A stretch of DNA of 64,000 nt, taken from contig NZ_KB894082.1 of assembly GCF_000374325.1 (NCBI RefSeq), positions 113,231 to 177,230 of the forward strand, written 5' to 3'. How positions within the stretch are numbered: position 1 is the stretch's first letter; every line of letters starts with the position of its first letter. Source of the stretch: Allofustis seminis DSM 15817 (lineage in GTDB: Bacteria > Bacillota > Bacilli > Lactobacillales > Carnobacteriaceae_A). Shown here piece after piece: positions 10,510 through 19,746 of the stretch. Under the pieces are notes generated by a model. The model made no database searches. It had not been told where the DNA came from and worked only from the letters and a program-made list of their open reading frames with translations. The position numbers and the translations under genes are program-made.

Positions 10510-11236
10510 TTAGTTTTTCCTCACTTTCTAATGAAGGAAGCTCATCTGATGACATTTCTTTTGAGATGGAAGGCTCAGTTTTGATGAATGATTCATCTGA
10601 GACATGATCTTCTACTATGAGCTCTTCTTTACAAAATGCTAAATAATGTTCTTCAATGACTTGGCAAAGTTGTTCTATCTTTTCGATTGATTTTTCAATA
10701 ACATGTAATGTGGCTTTATTTTTATTTGGGTGTGCTTCAATATCTAAGAATTTCTGACTTAATGAAACTACATCAGGCAAATCACGATATAAAAACTCAT
10801 TTACTTTTGCAAGTTGTCTAGGATTTTTAACGATTACCTGAAAGAAATTTTTTGCCGTTTCAACGGTTTTATAGCGATGATTAATTGTATTTAAGCGGGG
10901 AGATTTTTCCATGAATGCTTCAAGCTGCAAAATTTGTAGGCGTGCTTCATTCATCGTCTCTCTGAAAAAAGTCACATCTTCAGGTGTCAATCCTTGTGCA
11001 AGGTAGTAGTGTTCTTTTTCTTTTGAAACAGGGGGCATATTATCATGTGTTTTTTTGGATGTAGAAGGTGCGCGACTTATAAAATAAAACATAACAAGTG
11101 CACCTAAAACGAATAAATATTCTTTATCGATTGATGACACGAAATATTGATCACCAATAACAAGATCGATTAGTATGATGAATGCTAAAAAGCCGATCAC
11201 AACAGCGATAATCTTTTTGATATATGAGCGTTTCAT
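10499..11236 (-). CDS. XpaC-like 5-bromo-4-chloroindolyl phosphate hydrolysis family membrane protein
   Basis: 245-residue protein with two adjacent membrane helices at the N-terminus (about 10-27 and 39-54), then a hydrophilic helical domain. It contains the family-typical GLTPEDVTFFRETMNEA segment (about 79-95) and the repeated helical NHRYKTVETAKNFFQ region. An acidic, serine-rich tail ends the protein. The family name reflects hydrolysis of a chromogenic phosphate in Bacillus, but no phosphatase motif is visible, so enzymatic activity is doubtful. It is the first gene of the telA transcript, with AGGAGG before its ATG. Confidence 0.75.
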   Translation of the reverse strand: MKRSYIKKIIAVVIGFLAFIILIDLVIGDQYFVSSIDKEYLFVLGALVMFYFISRAPSTSKKTHDNMPPVSKEKEHYYLAQGLTPEDVTFFRETMNEARLQILQLEAFMEKSPRLNTINHRYKTVETAKNFFQVIVKNPRQLAKVNEFLYRDLPDVVSLSQKFLDIEAHPNKNKATLHVIEKSIEKIEQLCQVIEEHYLAFCKEELIVEDHVSDESFIKTEPSISKEMSSDELPSLESEEKLNEK

Positions 11237-11350
11237 GTGCTTTCCTCCTGACGCATTTTATATTTAATGCCTACTTGTATTCTAACACAAAAGATAAAAA
11301 AGCCGTCATGGTACGAAAGATGTATTTTGCATCAGGGTGAATTTTCGCTA

Positions 11351-11359
11351 TGATATAAT
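11351..11359 (+). promoter_or_regulatory. Extended -10 promoter for the Nudix gene
   Basis: TGATATAAT is a consensus extended -10 box (TATAAT at 11354-11359) 30 bases before the ATG of the Nudix gene. The -35 region is poor. Confidence 0.6.
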
Positions 11360-11389
11360 AGAATAGATTCAAGAAAGGAACGAACAAAA

Positions 11390-11920
11390 ATGTCTATTAA
11401 AAATAGCCGCATTATCTATGAAGGATTTCTAACACGTTATGAATTAAAAGAAGTTGAACTTCCTAATAAAATGGTAAAAAATTATGAATTTGTCGATCAT
11501 AGACCTGCCGTTGCCATCTTAGCATTGACAGCGGACGATAAGATTATTCTCGTGCGTCAGTATCGCGTAGGTGTTGACCGAAAAATATTAGAAATTCCAG
11601 CGGGCTTGATTGATCCTGACGAAGATCCATTGACAGCTGCCAAGCGTGAATTAGAAGAAGAGACAGCAGTAGGTGCCCATCTGTGGCAACCGCTTCGAGA
11701 TTTTTATACAGCGCCTGGCTTTACGAATGCATATAATCGTCTTTATGAGGCACGTGATTTATACAAAATTGAGCATCCGCGACCACAAGACGATGACGAA
11801 TTTTTAGAAGTTGTGTATTATACTTTTGAAGAAGCAAATGCTGCTTATGAGCGTGGCGAAATTTGTGACATGAAAACTATTTGGGCGTTAGATTATTGGC
11901 GTTATAATCGTCAAAATTAG
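11390..11920 (+). CDS. nudF: Nudix hydrolase, ADP-ribose pyrophosphatase type
   Basis: 176-residue hydrolase expected to split ADP-ribose into AMP and ribose 5-phosphate. The Nudix box begins at G72 and contains RELEEET (86-92): G-x5-E-x7-R-E-L-x-E-E are all present. The position normally held by glycine near the end of the box is alanine (A93). The upstream FVDHRPAVAILALT and downstream FYTAPGFTNAYNRLYEA segments are typical of ADP-ribose pyrophosphatases. It heads a three-gene run with the next two genes. AGAAAGGA precedes the ATG. Confidence 0.88.
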   Translation: MSIKNSRIIYEGFLTRYELKEVELPNKMVKNYEFVDHRPAVAILALTADDKIILVRQYRVGVDRKILEIPAGLIDPDEDPLTAAKRELEEETAVGAHLWQPLRDFYTAPGFTNAYNRLYEARDLYKIEHPRPQDDDEFLEVVYYTFEEANAAYERGEICDMKTIWALDYWRYNRQN

Positions 11921-11932
11921 GAGGGATATCCG

Positions 11933-12181
11933 GTGGAGCCTTCAAGAATGGCGCGTCGCGAAAGAGAAAAAGAAAATCGCCGACTTGCGCATAAAGAAAA
12001 TTTAAGAACACGTTATCATATGTGGAAAGAAGAAAGAAAATTAAAAAAACAAGGGTACACTAACAAAAGCCGTGCAGAATATGTAGGCAATCATCGACGC
12101 ATCGATAAATTTTTAAATCGTACAATTTTTATTTTATTTTTGTTGAATGTGATTGTGTGGTTAGTTGTACTATTTATTTAA
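11933..12181 (+). CDS. Small basic single-pass membrane protein, unknown function
   Basis: 82-residue protein. Residues 1-58 are highly basic (many R and K: MARREREKENRR). Residues about 62-82 form one hydrophobic helix ending at the C-terminus, so it would be a tail-anchored protein with a nucleic-acid-like cytoplasmic part. The start is GTG at 11933 behind GGAGGG. It is fitted 12 bases after nudF and 15 before mtnN, so it is likely translated in that operon. I do not recognise a characterised family. Confidence 0.75.
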   Translation: MEPSRMARREREKENRRLAHKENLRTRYHMWKEERKLKKQGYTNKSRAEYVGNHRRIDKFLNRTIFILFLLNVIVWLVVLFI

Positions 12182-12196
12182 AGAAAGAGGAGCAAC

Positions 12197-12886
12197 ATGA
12201 AAATTGGAATATTAGCAGCAATGGCTGAAGAAGTAAGAGAACTTGTTGCTGCAATGGATGACTATGAGCAAGTTTCGTATGGAGGTCAGCTTTTTTATGA
12301 CGGAACGCTTTCAGGAATATCAGTGACACTTGTTCAATCTGGGATTGGTAAAGTGAATGCGGCAATGGCAACGACACTTTTGATTGAACATTTTACTTGC
12401 CAAGTGATTTTGAATACAGGGTCAGCTGGTGGAATTGATGACAGTTTGTCTATTCAAGATCTTGTGATTGCAGATGATCTCACTTATCAAGATGCAGATA
12501 ATCGCGTTTTTGGATATGTTTATGGCCAAATTCCGCAAATGCCTGCTACTTATCCTGTTGATGAAAAATGGCTCAATACATTAAAAGCAACTGCTGCTAT
12601 GCAGAAATTTAATGTGAAAGTAGGCCAAGTTGTAACGGGTGATTCATTTGTCGCAAGCTCTAAACATATTGCCACTATTAAAAAGCATCTCCCACAAGCG
12701 CTTGTAACAGAAATGGAAGGGGCAGCAGTTGCTCAAGTTTGCTACCAATTTCAAGTTCCAGCGCTTGTCGTTCGTTGTGTGAGTGATGTTGCCAATCAAG
12801 AAGCAAGCGTTGACTTTGATACATTTATCGAACAAGCGGGAAAAAGATCTGCTCAACTTGTGATAAGTTGGCTTCAACAATTATAA
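12197..12886 (+). CDS. mtnN: 5'-methylthioadenosine/S-adenosylhomocysteine nucleosidase
   Basis: 229-residue cytoplasmic enzyme that removes adenine from methylthioadenosine and S-adenosylhomocysteine, recycling SAM by-products and feeding LuxS. Motifs in order: GILAAMAEEV with the catalytic-site glutamate near residue 12, NTGSAGGID (about 75), VTGDSF (about 149), EMEGAAVAQV (about 174) and the catalytic aspartate in VSDVA (about 197). The length is standard. AAAGAGGAG precedes the ATG. Confidence 0.96.
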   Translation: MKIGILAAMAEEVRELVAAMDDYEQVSYGGQLFYDGTLSGISVTLVQSGIGKVNAAMATTLLIEHFTCQVILNTGSAGGIDDSLSIQDLVIADDLTYQDADNRVFGYVYGQIPQMPATYPVDEKWLNTLKATAAMQKFNVKVGQVVTGDSFVASSKHIATIKKHLPQALVTEMEGAAVAQVCYQFQVPALVVRCVSDVANQEASVDFDTFIEQAGKRSAQLVISWLQQL

Positions 12887-12887
12887 T

Positions 12888-12928
12888 AAAAATCCATCAT
12901 TAATAATTTCTTAATGATGGATTTTTTA
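12888..12928 (+). terminator. Terminator after mtnN
   Basis: A 16-bp stem (12888-12903 with 12911-12926, core ATCCATCATTAA) is followed by a short T tract. The remaining gap to 13078 shows no gene. Confidence 0.88.
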
Positions 12929-13068
12929 TTCTAATATTTAAGCGGCAATCTTTGTAGTCTATCCCAGTGATTGATTTAATTAGAGGGCATTTTTCCTTTT
13001 GATGACCATCTATTTCTATCGTTTTCTACCATAATGAGTCAATTATTGAAGATATGTCCTGAATTTAT

Positions 13069-13108
13069 TTTATTTAAAAAGACTATGAGCTTAAAATCTC
13101 ATAGTCTT
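13069..13108 (-). terminator. Terminator of ald (minus strand)
   Basis: AAGACTATGAG (13079-13089) pairs perfectly with CTCATAGTCTT (13098-13108). Read on the minus strand, the hairpin is followed by a T-rich stretch (13078 down to 13069), so it terminates ald transcripts. Confidence 0.8.
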
Positions 13109-13190
13109 AAATTGTTCTGAAGACTGATGCAACTAGACTTTCTCTGCATTTTGTAGCAAGCAGTCTTTAAAAGACTTTTGCAAGAAAAAA

Positions 13191-14306
13191 TTAGCCACGA
13201 ATTAAATCATAGATGCTTGTATAGCGTAGATCATGTGCTTGAGCAACGGCTTGGTTTGTAACGAGTCCTTTGTAAGTATTCATTCCGCGGATAATATATT
13301 TATTTCTTAAGAATGCTTTTTCAAGGCCTTGATTTGCAACTTGTTTGACAAAAGGCATCGTTGCATTTGTAAGGGCGACAGTCGATGTACGTGGCACAGC
13401 TCCCGGAATATTCGCTACTGTATAATGTACGACATCATGTTTAATATAGGTTGGATTTTCATGTGTTGTAGCCTTTGTGGTAGTTTCAAAGTTACCGCCT
13501 TGATCAACAGAAATATCGATGACAACAGAGCCCGGTGCCATTGCTTTGATCATTTCTTCTGTAACAAGTATTGGAGCACGAGCACCAGCAATAAGCACTG
13601 CACCGATGACAACATCAGAATTTTTAACGGAATTTTCAATATTGTAAGCATTTGACATTAAGGTGTCAACTTGAGAATCGAACATATTGTCTAATTCAGC
13701 GAGTCGTGTAGGATTAATATCTAAGATTGTAACTTGAGCACCCATTCCAACTGCAATTTTTGCGGCATTTACACCGACGACTCCGCCACCGATGATAGTA
13801 ACACGTGCGCGTCTTACACCTGGGACACCACCTAAAAGGATACCGCTACCGCCATTATGTTTTTCTAACAAGTTAGCAGCAACTTGAACGGCTGTACGTC
13901 CCGCAACTTCACTCATTGGATTAAGGAGTGGTAGACGTCCTTTCACAGAAATTGTTTCATAAGCAAGGCCTGATACATTTGCATCAATTAATGCATCCGT
14001 TAAAGTCCGATTAGCGGCTAAGTGAAGATAGGTGAAGATGATCTGATCTTCATAAAAATATTGATATTCGCTCTCTAGAGGCTCTTTCACTTTAACAATC
14101 ATTTTAGCTTTCCAAACCTCGGCGGCTGATGAAATAATTTTTGCTCCGGCTTTTTCATACTCTTCATCTGTAAATCCTGAGCCAATGCCTGCCTGAGTTT
14201 CGACTAAAACTTCATGCCCAAGCTCTACCAATTCATTGACATTCGCAGGTGTCATTCCCACGCGGTTTTCATTTGTTTTGATTTCCTTTGGTAGTCCAAT
14301 TATCAT
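13191..14306 (-). CDS. ald: Alanine dehydrogenase
   Basis: 371-residue NAD-dependent enzyme interconverting L-alanine and pyruvate plus ammonia. It begins [23 protein letters not shown], typical of the family. The substrate-binding lysine region (MIVKVKEP, about 74-80), [12 protein letters not shown] and the Rossmann nucleotide loop [18 protein letters not shown] (about 173) are all visible. Length is standard. AAGGAGG lies just before the ATG on the minus strand. It is a single-gene unit flanked by its own terminator and a long upstream gap. Confidence 0.96.
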   Translation of the reverse strand: MIIGLPKEIKTNENRVGMTPANVNELVELGHEVLVETQAGIGSGFTDEEYEKAGAKIISSAAEVWKAKMIVKVKEPLESEYQYFYEDQIIFTYLHLAANRTLTDALIDANVSGLAYETISVKGRLPLLNPMSEVAGRTAVQVAANLLEKHNGGSGILLGGVPGVRRARVTIIGGGVVGVNAAKIAVGMGAQVTILDINPTRLAELDNMFDSQVDTLMSNAYNIENSVKNSDVVIGAVLIAGARAPILVTEEMIKAMAPGSVVIDISVDQGGNFETTTKATTHENPTYIKHDVVHYTVANIPGAVPRTSTVALTNATMPFVKQVANQGLEKAFLRNKYIIRGMNTYKGLVTNQAVAQAHDLRYTSIYDLIRG

Positions 14307-14471
14307 ATTTTTGCCTCCTTACAGCATACACTTTATCCGAATGTGAAAATGAAGCAACAACTTCATTAAAAATCCAAGATAAATAGGTTAAATTTTACTC
14401 ATTAATCATATCAAAAATTGTCAAATACTTCCATAAAAAAACATGTCGAGCAACAAAAAAATAAAAATTAG

Positions 14472-14500
14472 TTGACGTTGCATGGCTTTATTGATATACT
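14472..14500 (+). promoter_or_regulatory. Promoter of the rpsD transcript
   Basis: TTGACG (14472-14477), a 17-base spacer and TATACT (14495-14500) with the extended TGA give a near-consensus promoter. Transcription would start near 14507, about 170 bases before rpsD. Confidence 0.85.
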
Positions 14501-14509
14501 GTTCTTTGT

Positions 14510-14648
14510 GTAAAATAATGCAGCAAAAAGTGATAACATCGTCAACATTCTTATTTCATCAATTGTGAAGAGCGAGTAACCAGCGGCTGCAACTCGGCGA
14601 AAGCTAAATAAGAATGCACGAATTATTGAACTTTATACATTATTTTAC
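14510..14648 (+). promoter_or_regulatory. Structured leader RNA of rpsD (probable S4 autoregulatory leader)
   Basis: Two long, perfectly nested stems frame this leader. The outer one is GTAAAATAATG (14510-14520) with CATTATTTTAC (14638-14648); the inner one is CATTCTTATTT-type (14546-14556) with its complement at 14606-14616. Inside lie CGAGT/ACTCG (14573-14577, 14592-14596) and a CAGC/GCTG hairpin. It starts at the promoter's expected start site and precedes the gene for S4, which in Firmicutes represses its own mRNA through a structured leader. The structure is read directly; the S4 ligand is inferred from context. Confidence 0.75.
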
Positions 14649-14677
14649 TTGCAAAATAAAATAATGGAGGCAAAGAT

Positions 14678-15283
14678 ATGTCTAGATATACAGGTCCATC
14701 ATGGAGAAAATCTCGCCGTTTAGGAATTTCTCTATCTGGAACAGGAAAAGAATTGGCTAAACGTCCTTATGTACCAGGACAACATGGCCCAACTAATCGT
14801 GAAAACTTATCAGAATATGGCTTACAGTTGAAAGAAAAACAAAAACTACGCTACTTATATGGAATGAATGAACGTCAATTCCACAACTTATTCCAAAAAG
14901 CTGCAAGAATTCGTGAAGGGGAACAAGGAACGAACTTCATGATCTTACTTGAACGTCGCTTGGATAATATTGTGTATCGTTTAGGTCTTGCATCTACACG
15001 TCGTCAAGCACGTCAATTTGTAAACCATGGTCACATTTTAGTGAATGGCAAACGTGTTGATATCCCAAGTTACCAAGTAGAAGTAGGAGATGTTATTTCC
15101 GTACGCGAACATTCACGCAATATGGCAGTCATCAAAGAATCCATTGAATCGCTATATGGTCGACCAGATTTCTTGGAATTCGATGAAGAAAAAATGGAAG
15201 GTAAATTAACACGCCTCCCATTGCGTGAAGAAATGCCAGCAGAAATCGAAGAATCTTTAGTTGTTGAATTCTACAACCGTTAA
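14678..15283 (+). CDS. rpsD: 30S ribosomal protein S4
   Basis: 201-residue primary 16S rRNA-binding protein. It starts [25 protein letters not shown], the zinc-free Gram-positive type without the N-terminal cysteines. The S4 RNA-binding domain lies at about 91-155 ([20 protein letters not shown]). As in most Firmicutes it stands alone, outside the alpha operon. GGAGG precedes the ATG. The long leader suggests feedback control. Confidence 0.98.
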   Translation: MSRYTGPSWRKSRRLGISLSGTGKELAKRPYVPGQHGPTNRENLSEYGLQLKEKQKLRYLYGMNERQFHNLFQKAARIREGEQGTNFMILLERRLDNIVYRLGLASTRRQARQFVNHGHILVNGKRVDIPSYQVEVGDVISVREHSRNMAVIKESIESLYGRPDFLEFDEEKMEGKLTRLPLREEMPAEIEESLVVEFYNR

Positions 15284-15331
15284 GATTTAGCTTTTTTACA
15301 AGCTGTTGCATTATACATTTATTACAATAAG

Positions 15332-15364
15332 AGACTAGCTCATCGTCAGCTAGTCTTTTTTTAT
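15332..15364 (+). terminator. Terminator after rpsD
   Basis: AGACTAGCT (15332-15340) pairs with AGCTAGTCT (15348-15356), followed by T8. Confidence 0.92.
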
Positions 15365-15510
15365 CCAAAAGCGAAGAATAAGGCTCATTTATTGAAAAAT
15401 ATTTGGAGAATATTAACTTTTCCATAACATTATAGTGTGATTTTTGATATACTTAAACGTAAGAATATCAGCGGAGTCTATCCAAAATAAAAATAGGTGA
15501 GGGGATCGTT

Positions 15511-17214
15511 GTGGACACTTTAAAAATATGGCTCCTCATCATCGTCATAGCGGTCTTATTAATTGTTGGAATTGGATATTTAATTCGGAAAAAAAGCTAT
15601 CAGACGATTGATGAGTTAGACAAAAAGAAAAATAGTATACTCAAACATGCACCATACAAAGAAATTCGCATTGTGGAAGCAATGCCCATTACGGGACAAT
15701 CTGCCGAATATCGGACAGAGCTTTTGAAGCAGTGGAAAGCTATTGAAAAGGACAAATATCCCTCCATCGAAACACATTTATTTGATGCGGAACAAGCGAC
15801 TGATCAATTGCGTTTTAATAAGGCGCGCTCAGCGCAGCAACGTGCTAGACAGACACTTAATGAAGTAGAAAAAGAATTAGAAGCTTTTACTAAGCTAATT
15901 AATGATTTCATTAGACAAGAAGAAGCTAACTTAAAACGCATTAATGAAATTAAAGAAAAATATCATGAAATTCGCAAGGCGCTGCTTGCACGAAGCTTTT
16001 CATTTGGAAATGCTGCGGGTAAGTTAGAGCAGCAGTTGGCAGCAATGGAAGACTATTTTACCAGCTTTTCTAATTTTACATTAAGTGGTGATCATGAAGA
16101 AGCTAACCGCATTATCATTAAACTTAACCAAGAAATTGAAACAATGCGCCAGCAAATGGATCAAATACCACAATTATTCCAACGCTTTGATGAGATTTAT
16201 CTTGAACAACTGAAAGAAATCGAGCAAGGTTATCAATATTTTTTGAAAAATGGCTATGTTTTTGCAGAAAATGATATCCCTAAAGCCGTTCAATCTATTC
16301 GCACGCAGATTGCCAATCTGATAAAAGAGATTGAAACATTGAACTTTGAAAATGTTGCACGAGAAACTGATGATATTGAACAACAAATTGATGCTCAATA
16401 CGAAAAAATGGATGTTGAATTGAAAGCAAAACAAGAAGTAAAAGATTTAATTAAGCGAAATAAACAAGCCATTTTCTATTTGAAAGATGAGCAAAAGAAA
16501 TTGAATGTTATGGCAGAGCGTTTGGCAGAAAGTTACTGGTTACAAAATAGTGAGCAACAAAAAACACAGCAGCTATTAACACTTATCGGATCTGAAGAAA
16601 AGCAATTTCGAATGCTTACTGAACGTCTTGCTGCTAAAAAATTACCATATAGTGAAGCGCAATTTTTGTTGGAACGTATTTTTAGTGCATTAGAGAAAGC
16701 ATTTGAACAAGCGCGAGCATTGCGCCATAAATTAGAAAGTTATCGTCAGCGTGAAATTCAATTAAAAGAAGAACAAGCTACAATGGAACAGTCCATGTAT
16801 GAAATGAAACGTCGAATTGAAAATCGCCGACTGCCAGGTATCAGCGCTAAATATCTTGAGCTTTTCTTCTCAGCTACAAAACGTCTTGAACGATTTGGTA
16901 GCGTGCTTTCACAACCCGTTTTAGACTTGAAAGATGCACAACGTCAATATGAAATGTGCAAAGAAGATGTCGAAGAATTAAAGGACTGGTCAGACGATAT
17001 TATCAAAGCTTCAACGCTAACAGAAATAATTTCTCAACGCCTTATGCGTTATCGTGAAGAACATCCAGGAGTTGAAGAGACTATTCAATATAGTCAGACA
17101 TTATTCGAAAAAGATTATGATTATGGTGCAGCACTGCAACTAGTGCAAGAAAAATTAAATCAAATCGCACCAGAAGACTTACAAAATATTTTAAAAGAAT
17201 ATCAAGAACAATGA
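15511..17214 (+). CDS. ezrA: Septation ring formation regulator EzrA
   Basis: 567-residue bitopic membrane protein that modulates FtsZ assembly in Firmicutes. One N-terminal membrane helix (about 6-25) is followed by a long cytoplasmic spectrin-like helical region rich in E, K, Q and R, with no catalytic motif. The length matches EzrA of related species (about 560-575). The start is GTG at 15511, behind GGTGAGGGG. An extended -10 (TGATATACT, 15445-15453) lies upstream. A terminator follows, so it is probably its own unit. Confidence 0.92.
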   Translation: MDTLKIWLLIIVIAVLLIVGIGYLIRKKSYQTIDELDKKKNSILKHAPYKEIRIVEAMPITGQSAEYRTELLKQWKAIEKDKYPSIETHLFDAEQATDQLRFNKARSAQQRARQTLNEVEKELEAFTKLINDFIRQEEANLKRINEIKEKYHEIRKALLARSFSFGNAAGKLEQQLAAMEDYFTSFSNFTLSGDHEEANRIIIKLNQEIETMRQQMDQIPQLFQRFDEIYLEQLKEIEQGYQYFLKNGYVFAENDIPKAVQSIRTQIANLIKEIETLNFENVARETDDIEQQIDAQYEKMDVELKAKQEVKDLIKRNKQAIFYLKDEQKKLNVMAERLAESYWLQNSEQQKTQQLLTLIGSEEKQFRMLTERLAAKKLPYSEAQFLLERIFSALEKAFEQARALRHKLESYRQREIQLKEEQATMEQSMYEMKRRIENRRLPGISAKYLELFFSATKRLERFGSVLSQPVLDLKDAQRQYEMCKEDVEELKDWSDDIIKASTLTEIISQRLMRYREEHPGVEETIQYSQTLFEKDYDYGAALQLVQEKLNQIAPEDLQNILKEYQEQ

Positions 17215-17223
17215 TACAAATAG

Positions 17224-17264
17224 AAAGTGTAGAGGCTTAACAACTGCTTTTCTACACTTTTTAT
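17224..17264 (+). terminator. Terminator between ezrA and the desulfurase gene
   Basis: AAAGTGTAGA (17224-17233) pairs with TCTACACTTT (17251-17260), followed by T-rich sequence. Confidence 0.85.
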
Positions 17265-17288
17265 TTGAGTAGAAAGCAGGGAGATTCG

Positions 17289-18434
17289 GTGATTTATTTT
17301 GATAATAGTGCTACCACTAAAGTAACACCTGAAGTTTTAAAAGTATATGAAAAAGTGAGTCAACGCTTTTTTGGCAACCCAAGCAGCCTCCATTACTTAG
17401 GAACACAAGCGCATGAATTACTTGAAAGTGCACGTGCTCAAGTTGCCCAAATTTTACATGTAAAACCAACTGAAATTTATTTTACAAGTAGTGGAACGGA
17501 AGGGGATAATTGGTTAATTAAAGGAACGGCAATGGAAAAAATGCGTTTTGGCAAACATATTATAACCACGCAGATCGAACATCCAGCCGTTGCACATTCG
17601 ATGGATCAATTAGAGCATTTAGGATTTGAAATTACACGCCTTAGTGTAGATAAGACGGGGCAGATTTCAATTGATGAATTAAAACAAGCAATACGTCCAG
17701 ATACGATCTTAGCAACTTTTATTGCGGTCAATAATGAAATGGGTGCCATCCAACCGTTGGCAAAAATTAGCGAAGTTTTGGCAGAATATCCAACGATTCA
17801 TTTAATGATTGATGCAGTACAAGCTATTGGCAAAATCGATCTACCATTAGGAAATGATCAGCGCATTGATATGGCGGTATTTTCGGGGCATAAATTCCAT
17901 GCACCGCGTGGTGTAGGTATTGTCTATCTAAAAGAAGGGAAGCAAGTGGCACCGCTACTTTCTGGCGGAGGGCAAGAAAAAGGACAACGAAGCAGTACGG
18001 AAAATTTACCAGGAATTGTTGCGACAAGTCGTGCATTGCGACTCTTAACAAAAGATGAAATGAAAAAACGTCAACATCTTGCACAATTGACACAAAAATT
18101 ACGCGAAGGATTAAAAAATCTACCTTATGTGCAATTTTTTTCAACAGATAAAGGTGCACCACATATTACATGCCTTGGAATTCAAGGAATTCGTGGAGAA
18201 GTGCTCGTGCATGCTTTGGAAGCGGAAGAGATTTATGTGTCAACGACCAGTGCTTGCTCCAGTCGTGCAGGCAGGGACTCATCTACACTCTTGGCAATGG
18301 GAATTGTGCATGAAGAAGCGGAGACTGCCATCCGTATCAGCTTTTCTGAATATAATACAATGGAAGAAGTTGCCCAATTCCTACAAGCGTTCAAAGCAAT
18401 TTATCGTCAGCTCACGCGCATCTATGAAAAGTAA
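17289..18434 (+). CDS. Cysteine desulfurase (NifS/IscS family, ThiI partner)
   Basis: 381-residue PLP enzyme that takes sulfur from cysteine and holds it as a persulfide. It starts IYFDNSATTKVTPEV. The PLP lysine is in FSGHKFHAPRGVG and the catalytic cysteine loop is STTSACSSRAG. It sits directly upstream of thiI, an arrangement like Bacillus nifZ-thiI dedicated to 4-thiouridine in tRNA. The start chosen is GTG at 17289 behind GCAGGGAG; an upstream in-frame TTG lies within the preceding terminator's T tract and is unlikely. Confidence 0.93.
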   Translation: MIYFDNSATTKVTPEVLKVYEKVSQRFFGNPSSLHYLGTQAHELLESARAQVAQILHVKPTEIYFTSSGTEGDNWLIKGTAMEKMRFGKHIITTQIEHPAVAHSMDQLEHLGFEITRLSVDKTGQISIDELKQAIRPDTILATFIAVNNEMGAIQPLAKISEVLAEYPTIHLMIDAVQAIGKIDLPLGNDQRIDMAVFSGHKFHAPRGVGIVYLKEGKQVAPLLSGGGQEKGQRSSTENLPGIVATSRALRLLTKDEMKKRQHLAQLTQKLREGLKNLPYVQFFSTDKGAPHITCLGIQGIRGEVLVHALEAEEIYVSTTSACSSRAGRDSSTLLAMGIVHEEAETAIRISFSEYNTMEEVAQFLQAFKAIYRQLTRIYEK

Positions 18435-18452
18435 TAAAGGAGTGATGTATCC

Positions 18453-19664
18453 ATGAAACCGTCGCAGATTATGGTTCGTTATGGAGAGTTATCAACTAAA
18501 GGGAAAAATATTAATGATTTCATTCAATTATTAGCACAAAATATTAAATATGCTTTGAAAGACTATCCAAAGGCAAAAGTGCAGTGGCATCGCGATCGAA
18601 CTTATATAGTATTACATGGTGAATCAGAAGAAGGTGTCATAGCTCAATTAAAAAATGTTTTTGGAATTCAAACGATGTCTCCAGTCATTCAAGTAGAAAA
18701 AACATTAGAAGCTGTGGAACAAGCAGCGATTTCTCTAGCAGAGAAATTACAAGCACCTGGAAAAAGTTTTAAAATTAATACCCGCCGCGCCGACCATGAT
18801 TTTGCATATGATACGATTGAATTGAATCGCCGAATTGGATCAGCCGTTGCCCAAGCCTATCCAGAGTTAGTGGTTAAAATGAATGAACCTGATTTTGTGA
18901 TTTTTGTTGAGGTGCGCGATAATGGTATCTATTTATATGCTGAAATTATTCAAGGCCCTGGTGGAATGCCTGTTGGAAGTGCAGGTCGCGGTATGCTGAT
19001 GCTCTCAGGTGGGATTGATTCACCTGTTGCGGGTTACTTGTCGATGAAACGTGGAATTGAAATCGAAGCGGTTCACTTTGCCAGCCCACCCTATACAAGC
19101 CCGCAAGCTTTACAAAAAGCAAAGGATTTAGCTGCTAAATTGACAAAATATGGACGTGAAATTAAATTTATTGAAGTTCCTTTCACAGAGACTCAAGAAG
19201 AAATCAAACGTGTCATTCCAGAAGGATATATTATGACTGTTACGCGCCGAATGATGCTGCGTATTACCGAATCATTAATGCATCAGCGCAAAGCCTTAGC
19301 GATTATGAATGGGGAATCCTTAGGCCAAGTTGCTTCACAGACACTTGAAAGTATGCGCGCCATTAATGCCGTAACGTGCGTGCCAATTTTACGCCCGCTT
19401 GTTGCAATGGACAAGACAGAAATTGTAAAAATTGCTGAAGAAATTGATACTTTTGAACTTTCTATTCAACCTTTTGAAGATTGCTGCACGATTTTCACCC
19501 CTCCACGTCCAAAAACTAAACCGCATTTAGATGATGTCGAAAAATTCGAAGCTGCGATGGATATCGATGGTCTCGTAAAAAGAGCAGTCGCAGGAGTGAA
19601 GATTGACAATATTGGATTAGAAGATGTAGCGAAAGAAATAGATGCATTTGAAGATTTATTATAA
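18453..19664 (+). CDS. thiI: tRNA 4-thiouridine synthase ThiI
   Basis: 403-residue tRNA sulfurtransferase that makes 4-thiouridine at position 8. The ferredoxin-like and THUMP domains cover about 1-165, followed by the PP-loop ATP site MLSGGIDSPVAGY (about 185). A cysteine-containing segment FEDCCTIFTPPRPKTKP lies near 345. There is no C-terminal rhodanese domain, as usual in Gram-positives. It lies 18 bases after the desulfurase gene, its expected sulfur donor. Confidence 0.96.
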   Translation: MKPSQIMVRYGELSTKGKNINDFIQLLAQNIKYALKDYPKAKVQWHRDRTYIVLHGESEEGVIAQLKNVFGIQTMSPVIQVEKTLEAVEQAAISLAEKLQAPGKSFKINTRRADHDFAYDTIELNRRIGSAVAQAYPELVVKMNEPDFVIFVEVRDNGIYLYAEIIQGPGGMPVGSAGRGMLMLSGGIDSPVAGYLSMKRGIEIEAVHFASPPYTSPQALQKAKDLAAKLTKYGREIKFIEVPFTETQEEIKRVIPEGYIMTVTRRMMLRITESLMHQRKALAIMNGESLGQVASQTLESMRAINAVTCVPILRPLVAMDKTEIVKIAEEIDTFELSIQPFEDCCTIFTPPRPKTKPHLDDVEKFEAAMDIDGLVKRAVAGVKIDNIGLEDVAKEIDAFEDLL

Positions 19665-19676
19665 AAATGGCCAAAA

Positions 19677-19716
19677 AAATTGCCCGTCATTCCTTTGAGG
19701 ATGATGGGCAATTTTT
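19677..19716. terminator. Two-way terminator between thiI and the convergent transporter gene
   Basis: AAATTGCCCGTCAT (19677-19690) pairs with ATGATGGGCAATTT (19701-19714), flanked by an A run on the left and a T run on the right. Confidence 0.9.
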
Positions 19717-19746
19717 TATGATTCAATAGTTATTAAAAGAGTTGCA

